64,000 nucleotides of DNA from positions 806,001-870,000 of the forward strand of contig NZ_JBHUIB010000001.1 in the NCBI RefSeq assembly GCF_042682785.1. Reading direction: 5' to 3'. Below the pieces are notes generated by a model that worked only from the letters and a program-made list of their open reading frames with translations, did no database searches and was not told the DNA's origin. The DNA comes from Thalassotalea_F euphylliae. GTDB lineage: Bacteria; Pseudomonadota; Gammaproteobacteria; Enterobacterales; Alteromonadaceae. The position numbers and the translations under genes were made by a program. Shown here one piece after another: positions 7,492 through 15,418 of the stretch. The stretch's first letter is position 1. Every line of letters starts with the position of its first letter.

Positions 7492-8358
7492 CTAGCTTTG
7501 CTCCCCCTGCACTACAGGTAGCACCTGGGTAGCTCCCCACTCAGCCCAAGAGCCATCATACACATGTATCCTCACATTAATATTAGCAACCTGTGCTGCC
7601 AAGGCGAGTATGCAAGCAGTGATACCAGAGCCGCACGAAGTGACTATCGAATTGGCGCTTCCAAGTTTATTCGTAAAAACCGCTTTCAACACCGATGGAG
7701 GTTTGAGTAAACCGTCTGATAAGAGCGCTGAATATGGCATGTTGGAGGCATTTGGCATATGGCCGTTGCGAACACCTGACCTAGGCTCTGGAACTGTACC
7801 AATAAATCTTCCCTGAGCTCTGGCGTCCAATACGCAATAGTCTTTGTTTTCTAGCGCTTTTAAAACAAAGCTTGAATCAACAAAATAGTCGTCTTGCGGC
7901 TTTGCAGTAAAATTACCAGCTACCGACTCAGATGAAGCACTACCGATAGCTTGACGTGTTGGTAGTCCTAAACGTAACCATTGCGGTAAGCCACCATCTA
8001 ACACTGAGACTTGCTTATGTCCCATGGCTTTTAGCATCCACCAAGCTCTTGCCGCAGAGAATAAGCCAAGATCATCATAGACAACCACATGGCTGTCATC
8101 ATTTATCCCGAGACTTCTGCATTGCTGTTGAAAAGCGTTTGCTGACAGCATTGTGTGAGGAAACGGCGCGTAGGAATCAGAAAAGTCATTTTCAATATCC
8201 ATTCTTTTGGCTGAGCCAATAACTACACCAGGCCATTTTGCTTCTGGCCGGTGGCCGCCACCGACAGGCGGTAAACTTGCATCAATAATAACAATATTTG
8301 GATCAGCAATATGACTTGCTAAGTCCTTTGCAGATACTAAAGGGGAGGATAGTGACAT
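7492..8358 (-). CDS. sseA: Sulfurtransferase (3-mercaptopyruvate sulfurtransferase type)
   Basis: 288 residues made of two rhodanese domains. The active loop in the second domain is SCGSGITAC with the catalytic Cys at residue 242; CGSG(V/I)T is typical of mercaptopyruvate sulfurtransferases, while thiosulfate rhodaneses have CRKG-type loops. The inactive first domain keeps VVVYDDLGLFSAARAWWML. The enzyme moves sulfane sulfur from 3-mercaptopyruvate to a thiol acceptor in the cytoplasm. It is transcribed alone between two psp-type units and has no sigma54 element of its own. Confidence 0.88.
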   Translation of the reverse strand: MSLSSPLVSAKDLASHIADPNIVIIDASLPPVGGGHRPEAKWPGVVIGSAKRMDIENDFSDSYAPFPHTMLSANAFQQQCRSLGINDDSHVVVYDDLGLFSAARAWWMLKAMGHKQVSVLDGGLPQWLRLGLPTRQAIGSASSESVAGNFTAKPQDDYFVDSSFVLKALENKDYCVLDARAQGRFIGTVPEPRSGVRNGHMPNASNMPYSALLSDGLLKPPSVLKAVFTNKLGSANSIVTSCGSGITACILALAAQVANINVRIHVYDGSWAEWGATQVLPVVQGEQS

Positions 8359-8444
8359 AATCGATAAGCACGTTATTTTCTATTAGCTTATCAATCTTAA
8401 ACAGATTAGAAAATTGAAAAGTGGTGAGGCTAAGGTATCACCAC

Positions 8445-8582
8445 TTAGGGGCACTCTTTACGTGATAGTTTGTTAGACAGTGCGCTTGGATCAGATTCAA
8501 ATGCACTAACAATCAGTGATGTTGCCAAGACAGCTAAACATGGCACCATCATGACACCGAATAATGCAGGTAAACTCAACAT
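8445..8582 (-). CDS. 45-residue hydrophobic peptide
   Basis: ATG at 8582 with AAGGA six bases upstream (an in-frame ATG two codons earlier, at 8588, is too close to that site); stop at 8445. The product begins MLSLPALFGVMMVPCLAVLA, has one or two short hydrophobic segments over residues 1-28 and a polar tail ending KECP. It starts 9 bases after the stop of the exported protein at 8592-8855, so both are in one unit behind the sigma54-type promoter at 8907-8922. I know no family; it may be a small membrane partner in the phage-shock regulon. Confidence 0.55.
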   Translation of the reverse strand: MLSLPALFGVMMVPCLAVLATSLIVSAFESDPSALSNKLSRKECP

Positions 8583-8591
8583 AAGCATTCC

Positions 8592-8855
8592 TTATTCGCC
8601 GCGTGTATCTGCTTTATTTTCAACGTCTACTTTTGCCACCATACTGTTGTCAACGTTTACAGCCGGTAATTGCATAGTGCGTAGAGCAAACAAAATGTCT
8701 TGATTAACTTGTTGAGCAACAGCGTCTGATACCACTGTATGTTGTTGCTTAACTAATGCTTCAGTTACTTGTTCGACATTGCCTGTCTCTGCCGCAAAGA
8801 CGCTACCACTAACTAACGCGCCGATTAAGGTACAGGTAAGATGTAATGTTTTCAT
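8592..8855 (-). CDS. Small exported protein of a second sigma54-dependent unit
   Basis: 87 residues with a signal peptide ending at GSVFA. The mature part (VEQVTEALVKQQHTVVSDAV and on) is helical and weakly like the first gene product of the psp operon: both have an EQ-V pattern after the signal, a Gln-rich helix and a polar tail. I do not recognise a family. The promoter element 50 bases upstream is almost the same as that of the psp operon, so the protein is probably induced under the same membrane stress. Downstream follows a 45-codon gene. Confidence 0.65.
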   Translation of the reverse strand: MKTLHLTCTLIGALVSGSVFAAETGNVEQVTEALVKQQHTVVSDAVAQQVNQDILFALRTMQLPAVNVDNSMVAKVDVENKADTRGE

Positions 8856-8906
8856 GGCTTTTTCCTTTTCACTTTATGTGTGTACTAATTAAGTTGCATT
8901 AACTAG

Positions 8907-8922
8907 TACAAAGGTTGTGCCA
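8907..8922 (-). promoter_or_regulatory. Second sigma54-type -24/-12 promoter
   Basis: Minus-strand TGGCACAACCTTTGTA with the same GG-N10-GT spacing and the same TTGTA -12 box as the element at 7140-7155; 12 of 16 bases match between the two. The ATG of the exported protein gene is about 50 bases downstream. Confidence 0.7.
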
Positions 8923-8983
8923 GCGAGTGAAAAAAATTACATATCAATGATAAATAAGGAAATTTAATTTTTCCGTAGAAATG

Positions 8984-9020
8984 AAAAAGCGCCAAACTCA
9001 CCTCGGTAAGCTAGCGCTTT
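8984..9020 (-). terminator. Terminator downstream of dusA
   Basis: Outer stem AAAGCGC/GCGCTTT with an inner CTTACC/GGTGAG hairpin, followed on the minus strand by a run of T. It ends the dusA transcript. Confidence 0.65.
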
Positions 9021-9053
9021 AGTATTTTTGACCAATTATTAGTCTTTTTGTAA

Positions 9054-10037
9054 CTACTCTGTTACAAATTCAAATGCACGCTTAAGTACATCACCAGTGG
9101 CTTCAGGTGAACCCGCATTTTCACTCAGATAACGACGAAACTGTTTTGCTCCCGCTAAACCGTTGCACATGCCTAACATGTGCCTTGTCACATGAGACGC
9201 TTTCGCCTTATTACCACCGGCAATATGTTTATCAATATAGCCCGCCATTTTCTCAATAATCTCACCGCGAGTAATTAATGGCTTGTCTGTCTGATAAACG
9301 AGATTGTCAGCTTCTGCCAATAAATAAGGGTTTGCATAAAACTCGCGCCCGATCATCACTCCATCAATATGGTTTAGATGCTCTAATGTTTCATCATACG
9401 TTTTGATGCCACCATTAATTGATATAGCCAGTTCTGGAAACTCTTTTTTAATTTGATATACGCGGCCGTAATCAAGTGGCGGAATATCGCGATTTTGTTT
9501 TGGGCTTAAACCAGATAACCATGCCTTGCGCGCATGAATAATAAAATGCTCGCAACCAGAGGCAGAAACAATCGAAATGAACTCTTGCAGAAATTCATAG
9601 CTGTCTTGATCGTCGATACCAATACGCGACTTGACCGTGACAGGGATGTCTACTGCTTCTTTCATTCGCGTCACACACTCAGCAACTAACGCAGGTTCAG
9701 CCATTAAACAGGCACCGAAGCGACCGTTTTGCACGCGATCTGACGGGCAACCAACGTTAATATTAATTTCATCGTAACCAAGTTCTGAAGCACGCTTAGC
9801 GCACTGCGCCATCGCTTCTGGATCACTGCCGCCTAACTGTAGAACGAGTGGATGCTCTTCCTCGTTGTAACCAAGGTAGTCACCTTTACCAAAAATAATC
9901 GCACCTGTTGTTACCATCTCGGTATATAGCACAGTGTTTGCAGACATTAGGCGGTAAAAGTAGCGACAATGACGGTCCGTCCAATCAAGCATGGGGGCAA
10001 CGCTCATTCTGTGCCTAAAATACGGTTTCTCACTCAT
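9054..10037 (-). CDS. dusA: tRNA-dihydrouridine(20/20a) synthase DusA
   Basis: 327 residues, the usual DusA length. The TIM-barrel opens with SVAPMLDWTDRHCRYF, the FMN-binding and active-site segment is NVGCPSDRVQNGRFGACLM with the catalytic Cys, and ISINGGIKTY is the later phosphate-binding loop. The enzyme reduces uridines of the tRNA D-loop using NADPH. The first 11 codons appear to have been supplied by an integrated element: a 22-bp repeat at codons 12-19 recurs at 10317-10338 next to the probable original 5' end of the gene. No good Shine-Dalgarno precedes the present ATG. Confidence 0.96.
   Translation of the reverse strand: MSEKPYFRHRMSVAPMLDWTDRHCRYFYRLMSANTVLYTEMVTTGAIIFGKGDYLGYNEEEHPLVLQLGGSDPEAMAQCAKRASELGYDEININVGCPSDRVQNGRFGACLMAEPALVAECVTRMKEAVDIPVTVKSRIGIDDQDSYEFLQEFISIVSASGCEHFIIHARKAWLSGLSPKQNRDIPPLDYGRVYQIKKEFPELAISINGGIKTYDETLEHLNHIDGVMIGREFYANPYLLAEADNLVYQTDKPLITRGEIIEKMAGYIDKHIAGGNKAKASHVTRHMLGMCNGLAGAKQFRRYLSENAGSPEATGDVLKRAFEFVTE
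9981..10002. repeat. att-like direct repeat, copy inside dusA
   Basis: 22-bp repeat copy covering dusA codons 12-19; its partner at 10317-10338 differs at one base (position 9996 against 10332). Confidence 0.8.
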
Positions 10038-10126
10038 AAAACATACACTTTTCGAATATTAAACAACCAAATTTGTCTAATAGAAAATTAAAAACTCTCA
10101 ATACCACCTATTTTACCCCAATATTA

Positions 10127-10278
10127 CCCCTAAAGTACCCCATAAATTAGTAGGACGAATGCGCACAGTAAAGTTAAATTGATTTAAACTCAGGCATGAA
10201 AAAAGCCGCTGTTATAGCGGCTTTTTATCGGTACCCCAAATTAAGCTTTTAGGAAAATTAGTTCCCCTAAAGTTCCCC
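10127..10278. repeat. Paired CCCCTAAAGTWCCCC motifs
   Basis: Two 15-bp direct repeats, at 10127-10141 and 10264-10278, identical except for one A/T. Each has an ACCCCAA tract nearby upstream (10117 and 10233). Their place between the two att-like repeats suggests integrase or excisionase arm-binding sites of the lost element. Confidence 0.5.
10198..10226. terminator. Hairpin terminator inside the dusA element remnant
   Basis: Stem AAAAGCCGCT/AGCGGCTTTT with A before and T after, so able to end transcripts from both sides. It may have belonged to the integrase gene of the lost element. Confidence 0.75.
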
Positions 10279-10316
10279 AAACCTCTCTAGAAGTCATGTA
10301 TTCCCTAACTAGCTCT

Positions 10317-10338
10317 CCAATCAAGCATGGGCGCAACG
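10317..10338. repeat. att-like direct repeat, outer copy
   Basis: Outer copy of the 22-bp dusA repeat (21 of 22 bases identical to 9981-10002). Between it and the kinase gene (10339-10495) I see only a small hairpin at 10394-10411, which could be a weak terminator for the kinase gene. Confidence 0.8.
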
Positions 10339-10370
10339 GACAATCGATGTGAATAGATATCAAGACTCAA
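10317..10370 (-). pseudogene. Displaced original 5' end of dusA
   Basis: Read on the minus strand in the dusA frame, this stretch encodes LSLDIYSHRLSVAPMLDW from a TTG, which parallels FRHRMSVAPMLDW of the present gene. It therefore looks like the pre-insertion start of dusA, cut off from the body of the gene by the element remnant. Downstream of the Trp codon the frame leaves DusA-like sequence. Confidence 0.65.
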
Positions 10371-10495
10371 CCTAGAAACAACCTTTGAACAGAGGTTTTC
10401 ATCTGAAAACCAAAAATTTGCACGAATTATAAAAGAAATCGCCGCATCCAAAAAGCTTAGCAACGCCATAAAGTGGAGAACTAACCGAGTGATTT

Positions 10496-13400
10496 TTACC
10501 GACCAGACTTAGAAACCCCACTTTTAATGCCTAATTTATTGATTTCCAGGTGTAACTGTTCTGGTTGAACAGGCTTAGGTACGTAACCATCCATACCAAC
10601 AGCGAAACACTGTTTAATATCATCATCAACAACACTCGCCGTTACTGCAATAATAGGCGTAGCCGCTAATTCACGAGATTTTTCATACTCCCTAATACCT
10701 TTTGTCGCCTCGAAGCCGTCTTTTTTAGGCATCATTAAATCCATCAAAATCAAATCAAACGCTTGATCTTCACTGTATATATCAATGGCTTCTTGCCCAT
10801 CGTTAGCGATAACTGTTTGATAATTAACTTGCTTGAGTACGGTTAGCATCACTTTTTGATTGATTTTATTATCTTCCACTACAAGCACACGCAAAGGTGT
10901 GACATCAGTCTCAATGGTGGTCGAATTCTCGGCTTCAATAATATTAAAGGCATGCATAATGCGCTCGTGGAGCAGTTCCGCTCGAAAAGGCTTAGGTACG
11001 TAATCATTCATACCCGCGTCATAGCACTTTTGAATATCACCTTCGACTACGCTAGCAGTCAATGCAATGATAGGTGTCGCGTCTTTACCATGCTTTGCTT
11101 CATACTGCCGTATTTTTCTTGTTGCGGTAAACCCATTCATCACTGGCATCATGCAGTCCATTAAAATCAGATCATAGCGTTGACTGGCATACATGTTGAC
11201 GGCTTCTTCACCATTGCTGGCAATATCGTATTCAAACCCCATACGCTTGATATGAAGTGAAGCAACCTTTTGGTTTATTTTATTGTCTTCAACCAGCAAG
11301 ATGACTTTGGAAGCAGGGTTATGCTGTTGCGCATTTTCAATGAGCTGAGAAATTGCCGATTTCACGCGTAAGCAGCTGTCTAAAGCTTTTCGTAGACGAT
11401 TACCCAGCAACGGATAGGTCACAATTGCAGAAACATTAGGAGTTATTGACTTTGTATCTTGAAGTAAACCTTTAACCAAACACAAAGAGTTGTTACCTAA
11501 ATTAAGCGATTTAACACGCTCGACATCTGCATTTGCGATTTCAATATCACTTGGCGCCCACAAAATAACACGTTTAGTGTCGCTCTCCTTTGGCATGTCA
11601 GACAAGTAGGTGAGCTCCATTTCAGGCTTGATATTAAAATGGGATAGGCTTTCCTTTATCTCAGCCGAAACCTGCTTGATATCTGAAATTAGCGTAACAG
11701 AGCAGTAATCGAGATTAATATGGGTTGAGGACTCTTCAATGGCTTCTTCTAGCGGCAAAACGAAATAAAAACGGCTACCTTCGCCTTTTATTGAATCTAG
11801 CTGAATAGTCCCCCCCATTAACTCGATAAGTTGTTTGGTAATCGCCAAGCCTAAGCCTGTGCCACCAAACTCTCGAGTTGTAGACGTATCCTCTTGAGTG
11901 AAGGGTTTAAAAATCTGCGCTTTTTGATCAGCACTTACACCAATACCCGTATCAATAACTTCAAATTGGATATGATGCGTTTTCAACGTTTCACCATGTT
12001 CAACGGACTGTTCTGATACTTTGAGGACGACCTGACCTTCGCTTGTGAATTTGGCAGCATTTGACATTAAATTCATCAACACTTGTCGAATACGGTGGTC
12101 ATCAGCCATCAATAAATCGGGAACATCGCTGTCGATATGAATGTCTAAGTCGACATTTTTTTCAGCTAACTTGGCAGCAACTATCGCAGCTACATCATAA
12201 ATACTCTCTCTGATAGCACAAGAATATTTATTAATAGGCAATTTCCCTGATTCAATTTTCGAGAAGTCTAAAATATCGTTGATTAGGCTAAGTAATAACT
12301 GTGAAGATGTTTCAATGGTATCAACATAATCACGTTGTTCTGCGTTCAATGTCGTACCAGCGAGAATTTCAGAAATACCTAAAACACCATTGAGTGGGGT
12401 TCTGATTTCATGTGACATATTCGCTAAAAAACTACTCTTCGCTTTACTCGCTCTAATTGCCTCTTCTTTTGCTTTAAGCGCTTGGTTTTTAGTGCTAACC
12501 AATTCTTTCTGGCCCTTTATTCGTTCAACATTTATCCGCTCTACTTGTTTTGCAAACCGGGAAAGTTCATCTTTTCCTTCAAGCGACTTGCAAAGCTCTA
12601 TGTTCTCCTGCTCTTTGGTAGAGGCTTCCAAATAGGTCAATACCTTCTGCAAATTATTGATTATTCGCTGTGCTAACGAGTAACCAAACACTAACAACGC
12701 AATAAGAAAACTTGTGGTGACGATAAGAAAAATAAATCTTCTTTGTTCGTATGTTTGTATGTTCTCAGCGATTTCTTGTCTCAACTCGTTTTGGATTTTT
12801 TGAGCGACGTTTTGAAACAACATTACTCTGCGAGCAAATGCTTTCTGGCCTTCGAGAACGTCACCAGTGCTGATGTTTTCATTGTCAATTAGCAACTGTC
12901 GAAACAATGCACTTTTTTCAAAGGCTTCATCAGAAAAAGTATCTAGCAACATTTCAACTTGCTGAGCATCAGCATTAATGCCGACAAAACGGTTCATAAA
13001 CAACTGCTGTTTGCCGCTTAAGTCCTTAATTTTCTCACGTATGCTCGCCCTGCTCTCTTCATCAAGTGATGCGCTTTTGATAAGTTGTTCGCTGAGCCAG
13101 CTTTCTTCATTGACCCAAAAAATCAACCACTCCAATTGAAATAGAGCCTGTAGTTTTGCTGCAATTGCAGGAATTAACGCTGGAAATTGTGTTTTTTCAA
13201 ATTGAAATAAAAGCTGTGTATGGGTATCCGCTTGCCAATCAATGATATCTAGCATGCTTTCGATATCGTTTTGTGATTCAACACTCGCTTCAAATGTATC
13301 TTTGTACTCACTGATAGCGCCATTAAGGGCAGCTTTATTACTATTTGCAGGGCCTGATGCGATATGTTCGGCTAACGAATTGAGTGCTACTTGGCTTTTG

Positions 13401-13624
13401 GAAAAATCGTATGTAGCTCTCTCATTTTGAAGTGCAAACGTCAGCGAATTTAAGGCTGACAGAGATTGAATAACAGATGCAGCATTGTTCGTACTAGCCA
13501 CGCGTTCATTGAGCACATTAAGCTGACGGTCGACAAGTACAAGAACAACAAAGGTCGGGAGGAGAATTAACCCGATTAACCTTTTTCTGACACTTAAGTT
13601 ATTCCATAAACTTACTAGCAACAT
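10496..13624 (-). CDS. Hybrid sensor histidine kinase with two receiver domains
   Basis: 1042 residues. A transmembrane segment near 15-30 and another near 300-320 enclose a helical periplasmic sensor (about 35-295) that resembles the NIT nitrate/nitrite-sensing fold. A coiled linker leads to HisKA (SFLANMSHEIRTPLNG, His405), an HATPase domain with DTGIGV and GGTGLGL, then two receivers: ILLVEDNKINQ with Asp823 in LILMDCMMP, and VLVVEDNKINQ with Asp962 in LILMDLMMP. There is no HPt domain, so a separate phosphotransfer protein is likely. It is divergent from the PstS-like and porin gene pair at 13773-15343, probably functionally linked. Confidence 0.92.
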   Translation of the reverse strand: MLLVSLWNNLSVRKRLIGLILLPTFVVLVLVDRQLNVLNERVASTNNAASVIQSLSALNSLTFALQNERATYDFSKSQVALNSLAEHIASGPANSNKAALNGAISEYKDTFEASVESQNDIESMLDIIDWQADTHTQLLFQFEKTQFPALIPAIAAKLQALFQLEWLIFWVNEESWLSEQLIKSASLDEESRASIREKIKDLSGKQQLFMNRFVGINADAQQVEMLLDTFSDEAFEKSALFRQLLIDNENISTGDVLEGQKAFARRVMLFQNVAQKIQNELRQEIAENIQTYEQRRFIFLIVTTSFLIALLVFGYSLAQRIINNLQKVLTYLEASTKEQENIELCKSLEGKDELSRFAKQVERINVERIKGQKELVSTKNQALKAKEEAIRASKAKSSFLANMSHEIRTPLNGVLGISEILAGTTLNAEQRDYVDTIETSSQLLLSLINDILDFSKIESGKLPINKYSCAIRESIYDVAAIVAAKLAEKNVDLDIHIDSDVPDLLMADDHRIRQVLMNLMSNAAKFTSEGQVVLKVSEQSVEHGETLKTHHIQFEVIDTGIGVSADQKAQIFKPFTQEDTSTTREFGGTGLGLAITKQLIELMGGTIQLDSIKGEGSRFYFVLPLEEAIEESSTHINLDYCSVTLISDIKQVSAEIKESLSHFNIKPEMELTYLSDMPKESDTKRVILWAPSDIEIANADVERVKSLNLGNNSLCLVKGLLQDTKSITPNVSAIVTYPLLGNRLRKALDSCLRVKSAISQLIENAQQHNPASKVILLVEDNKINQKVASLHIKRMGFEYDIASNGEEAVNMYASQRYDLILMDCMMPVMNGFTATRKIRQYEAKHGKDATPIIALTASVVEGDIQKCYDAGMNDYVPKPFRAELLHERIMHAFNIIEAENSTTIETDVTPLRVLVVEDNKINQKVMLTVLKQVNYQTVIANDGQEAIDIYSEDQAFDLILMDLMMPKKDGFEATKGIREYEKSRELAATPIIAVTASVVDDDIKQCFAVGMDGYVPKPVQPEQLHLEINKLGIKSGVSKSGR

Positions 13625-13772
13625 TTGATGTCCATTTTCAGCCTTACCTTATTAAGGTTAGGTTATTTTCTTTTTTTTTCCTGTATTCCAACTAATATTA
13701 GTAATAAGCTCATACAGTTAATCGAGCTAATTGGAATAAATATAATATAGTCATTCAGCCAAGGACGCGCAT

Positions 13773-14258
13773 TTGCCCACTAATCAACATAAAGCAACAG
13801 CATCCAAGAGTACCTGCACTTTCATAGTAGCAGTGCTCGTTTTGTTGATAGTGTCACTTTTTCCTGTTCAAGCCATGGCGACTGAATCGCTCGCGGTATT
13901 CTCCCTGAATCATGATTTAAAACCTTTGACTAAGAACAAAGTTCGGATGTTATTTCGCGGCAAAACTAAAAAGTTGCAAGGTAAAAAAGTCATGCTATCC
14001 GATTGGCCTGAGCAACATACGATTAGAACAGAGTTCTATCTGCAATTACTCGGCAAAGACAATGCACAAATGAATGCACACTGGGCAAGCTTATCCTTTT
14101 CCGGTAAAGCTCGTCCGCCCAAAGAACTAAACAACGATTCAATGGATGAATTAATTATGTGGCTATCTGAAAACCCTTCAAGCATAGGCTACGCACCGCT
14201 CGACATGTTACCTGAAAACGCCAACGTGCTTTATGTCGTGGATAAGGAGAGTAAGTAG
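13773..14258 (+). CDS. PstS-like periplasmic substrate-binding protein (short)
   Basis: 161 residues from a TTG start with AAGGA upstream; this start is preferred because it gives a signal peptide (hydrophobic residues 15-35, ending near QAMA). The mature part (VFSLNHDLKPLTKNKVRMLF, FYLQLLGKDNAQMNAHWASL, SSIGYAPLDML) is the single-domain phosphate-binding-like fold often annotated as a phosphate ABC transporter substrate-binding protein, though no transporter genes are near. The stop codon overlaps the start of the porin gene by one base. A role as sensor partner of the divergent kinase is inferred from position. Confidence 0.7.
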   Translation: MPTNQHKATASKSTCTFIVAVLVLLIVSLFPVQAMATESLAVFSLNHDLKPLTKNKVRMLFRGKTKKLQGKKVMLSDWPEQHTIRTEFYLQLLGKDNAQMNAHWASLSFSGKARPPKELNNDSMDELIMWLSENPSSIGYAPLDMLPENANVLYVVDKESK

Positions 14259-15343
14259 TGAGGAAATTGACGGTAAGTATTGCTAACTTATTTTTTGCGA
14301 CCAATTGCTTTGCTGCGATAGAGCTTAGCGATTCATTGGTGCTGAGTGGCTTCGGTTCAACTTCAATAAGTAAATCAGACAATGACACACCGTTAATTAT
14401 TAACCGCAGCATTGCAGACGACGTCTGTTGGGATTGTGATACGACACTGGGTTTGCAATTAGACTACTTTAAAGAGGATTTTCGCGCCTCTACACAACTG
14501 GTAAAGCGGCCGCAAGATGAGTGGAGCGATCCTGAACTAGAATGGGCTTATCTCGGTTACGCTATAGATGATATAGAACTTCGTGGTGGGCGACTGAGGT
14601 TACCCGTATTTCTTGCATCAGAGTATTACTATGTGGGTCACGCATACATTTTTGCTCGACCACCAGAAGAGCTCTATAACTCAATATTGGGTATCACCGC
14701 ATATAACGGCTTTAACCTCGTATGGCAGTATGAGATTGCAGATGAATATCAACTGACATTTACACCATTTATTGGTTTTGATGACGACAGTACGGTTGAT
14801 GTCACAAGCACTCTCGATGTACAAATTGACATTGATAAAATGTCGGGCGCTAGCGCACAAATTCACGGGGATTACTTCCGTTGGAACTTTGCTTATTTTC
14901 ATGCTGATTTTATGCAAACCTTTGAATTCACTAACGCCTTTCCAGGTGTGCCCTATACAGAGTTAGCTCTACCGAAAGAAGATATCGAATTATATTCTTT
15001 TGGTGCAGAGTACGAATTAGGTAATTGGATACTCAACGCAGAACGACAGATGAGTAATATTCGTTCAACCTGGTATGCCAGTGCAGCGTATCGTATAGGT
15101 AAGTTTGTACCTTATGCTCTATACGGTGAAAACTATGCCAAAGTAACCAATGTATCTACCTACAATGGTAAGTCAGGCAGAAGTTGGAATTTAGGCGTAC
15201 GTTATGATTTAAGGTATAACATCTCGGTGAATTTAGAATGGCAGACCTTTGATGCGTTAGGCGGGCAGCGAGGTTCTTTTGTAGAGGCACCGACAGACGA
15301 TGACGCTGATTTAGTCACCCTGATGGTGAGCTTTGTTTTTTAG
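14258..15343 (+). CDS. Porin-like outer membrane beta-barrel protein
   Basis: 361 residues from a GTG that overlaps the preceding stop by one base. A signal peptide (LTVSIANLFFATNCFA) is followed by barrel-like strands throughout and a final Phe (LVTLMVSFVF). The opening SDSLVLSGFGSTSISKS resembles general porin-like proteins of Alteromonadales found with a PstS-like gene and a sensor kinase. A CWDC motif near residue 54 could form a disulfide. Substrate unknown. Confidence 0.75.
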   Translation: MRKLTVSIANLFFATNCFAAIELSDSLVLSGFGSTSISKSDNDTPLIINRSIADDVCWDCDTTLGLQLDYFKEDFRASTQLVKRPQDEWSDPELEWAYLGYAIDDIELRGGRLRLPVFLASEYYYVGHAYIFARPPEELYNSILGITAYNGFNLVWQYEIADEYQLTFTPFIGFDDDSTVDVTSTLDVQIDIDKMSGASAQIHGDYFRWNFAYFHADFMQTFEFTNAFPGVPYTELALPKEDIELYSFGAEYELGNWILNAERQMSNIRSTWYASAAYRIGKFVPYALYGENYAKVTNVSTYNGKSGRSWNLGVRYDLRYNISVNLEWQTFDALGGQRGSFVEAPTDDDADLVTLMVSFVF

Positions 15344-15370
15344 CTTATCCTAAGCGTGTAAACACTTAAA

Positions 15371-15404
15371 AATAGAGGTTACAGCAGCAACTGTAACCTC
15401 TATT
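15371..15404. terminator. Long hairpin between convergent genes
   Basis: Perfect 14-bp stem AATAGAGGTTACAG/CTGTAACCTCTATT around a six-base loop, between the porin gene and the convergent alkene reductase gene. The T-run is weak, but the stem is long. Confidence 0.75.
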
Positions 15405-15418
15405 CAGTTACGAAAGTA

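Larger units (their letters stand above)
9981..10338. mobile_element. Remnant of an integrative element in the 5' end of dusA
   Basis: Direct repeats at 9981-10002 and 10317-10338 match at 21 of 22 bases, and both encode SVAPMLDW in the dusA frame. The 5' end of dusA is a known insertion site for tyrosine-integrase islands and phages. The 314 bases between the repeats hold no gene, only a terminator-like hairpin and a pair of CCCCTAAAGT(A/T)CCCC motifs (10127-10141 and 10264-10278) that could be integrase arm sites. I read this as the two ends of an element that lost its body. Island loss is inference; the repeats are seen directly. Confidence 0.7.
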
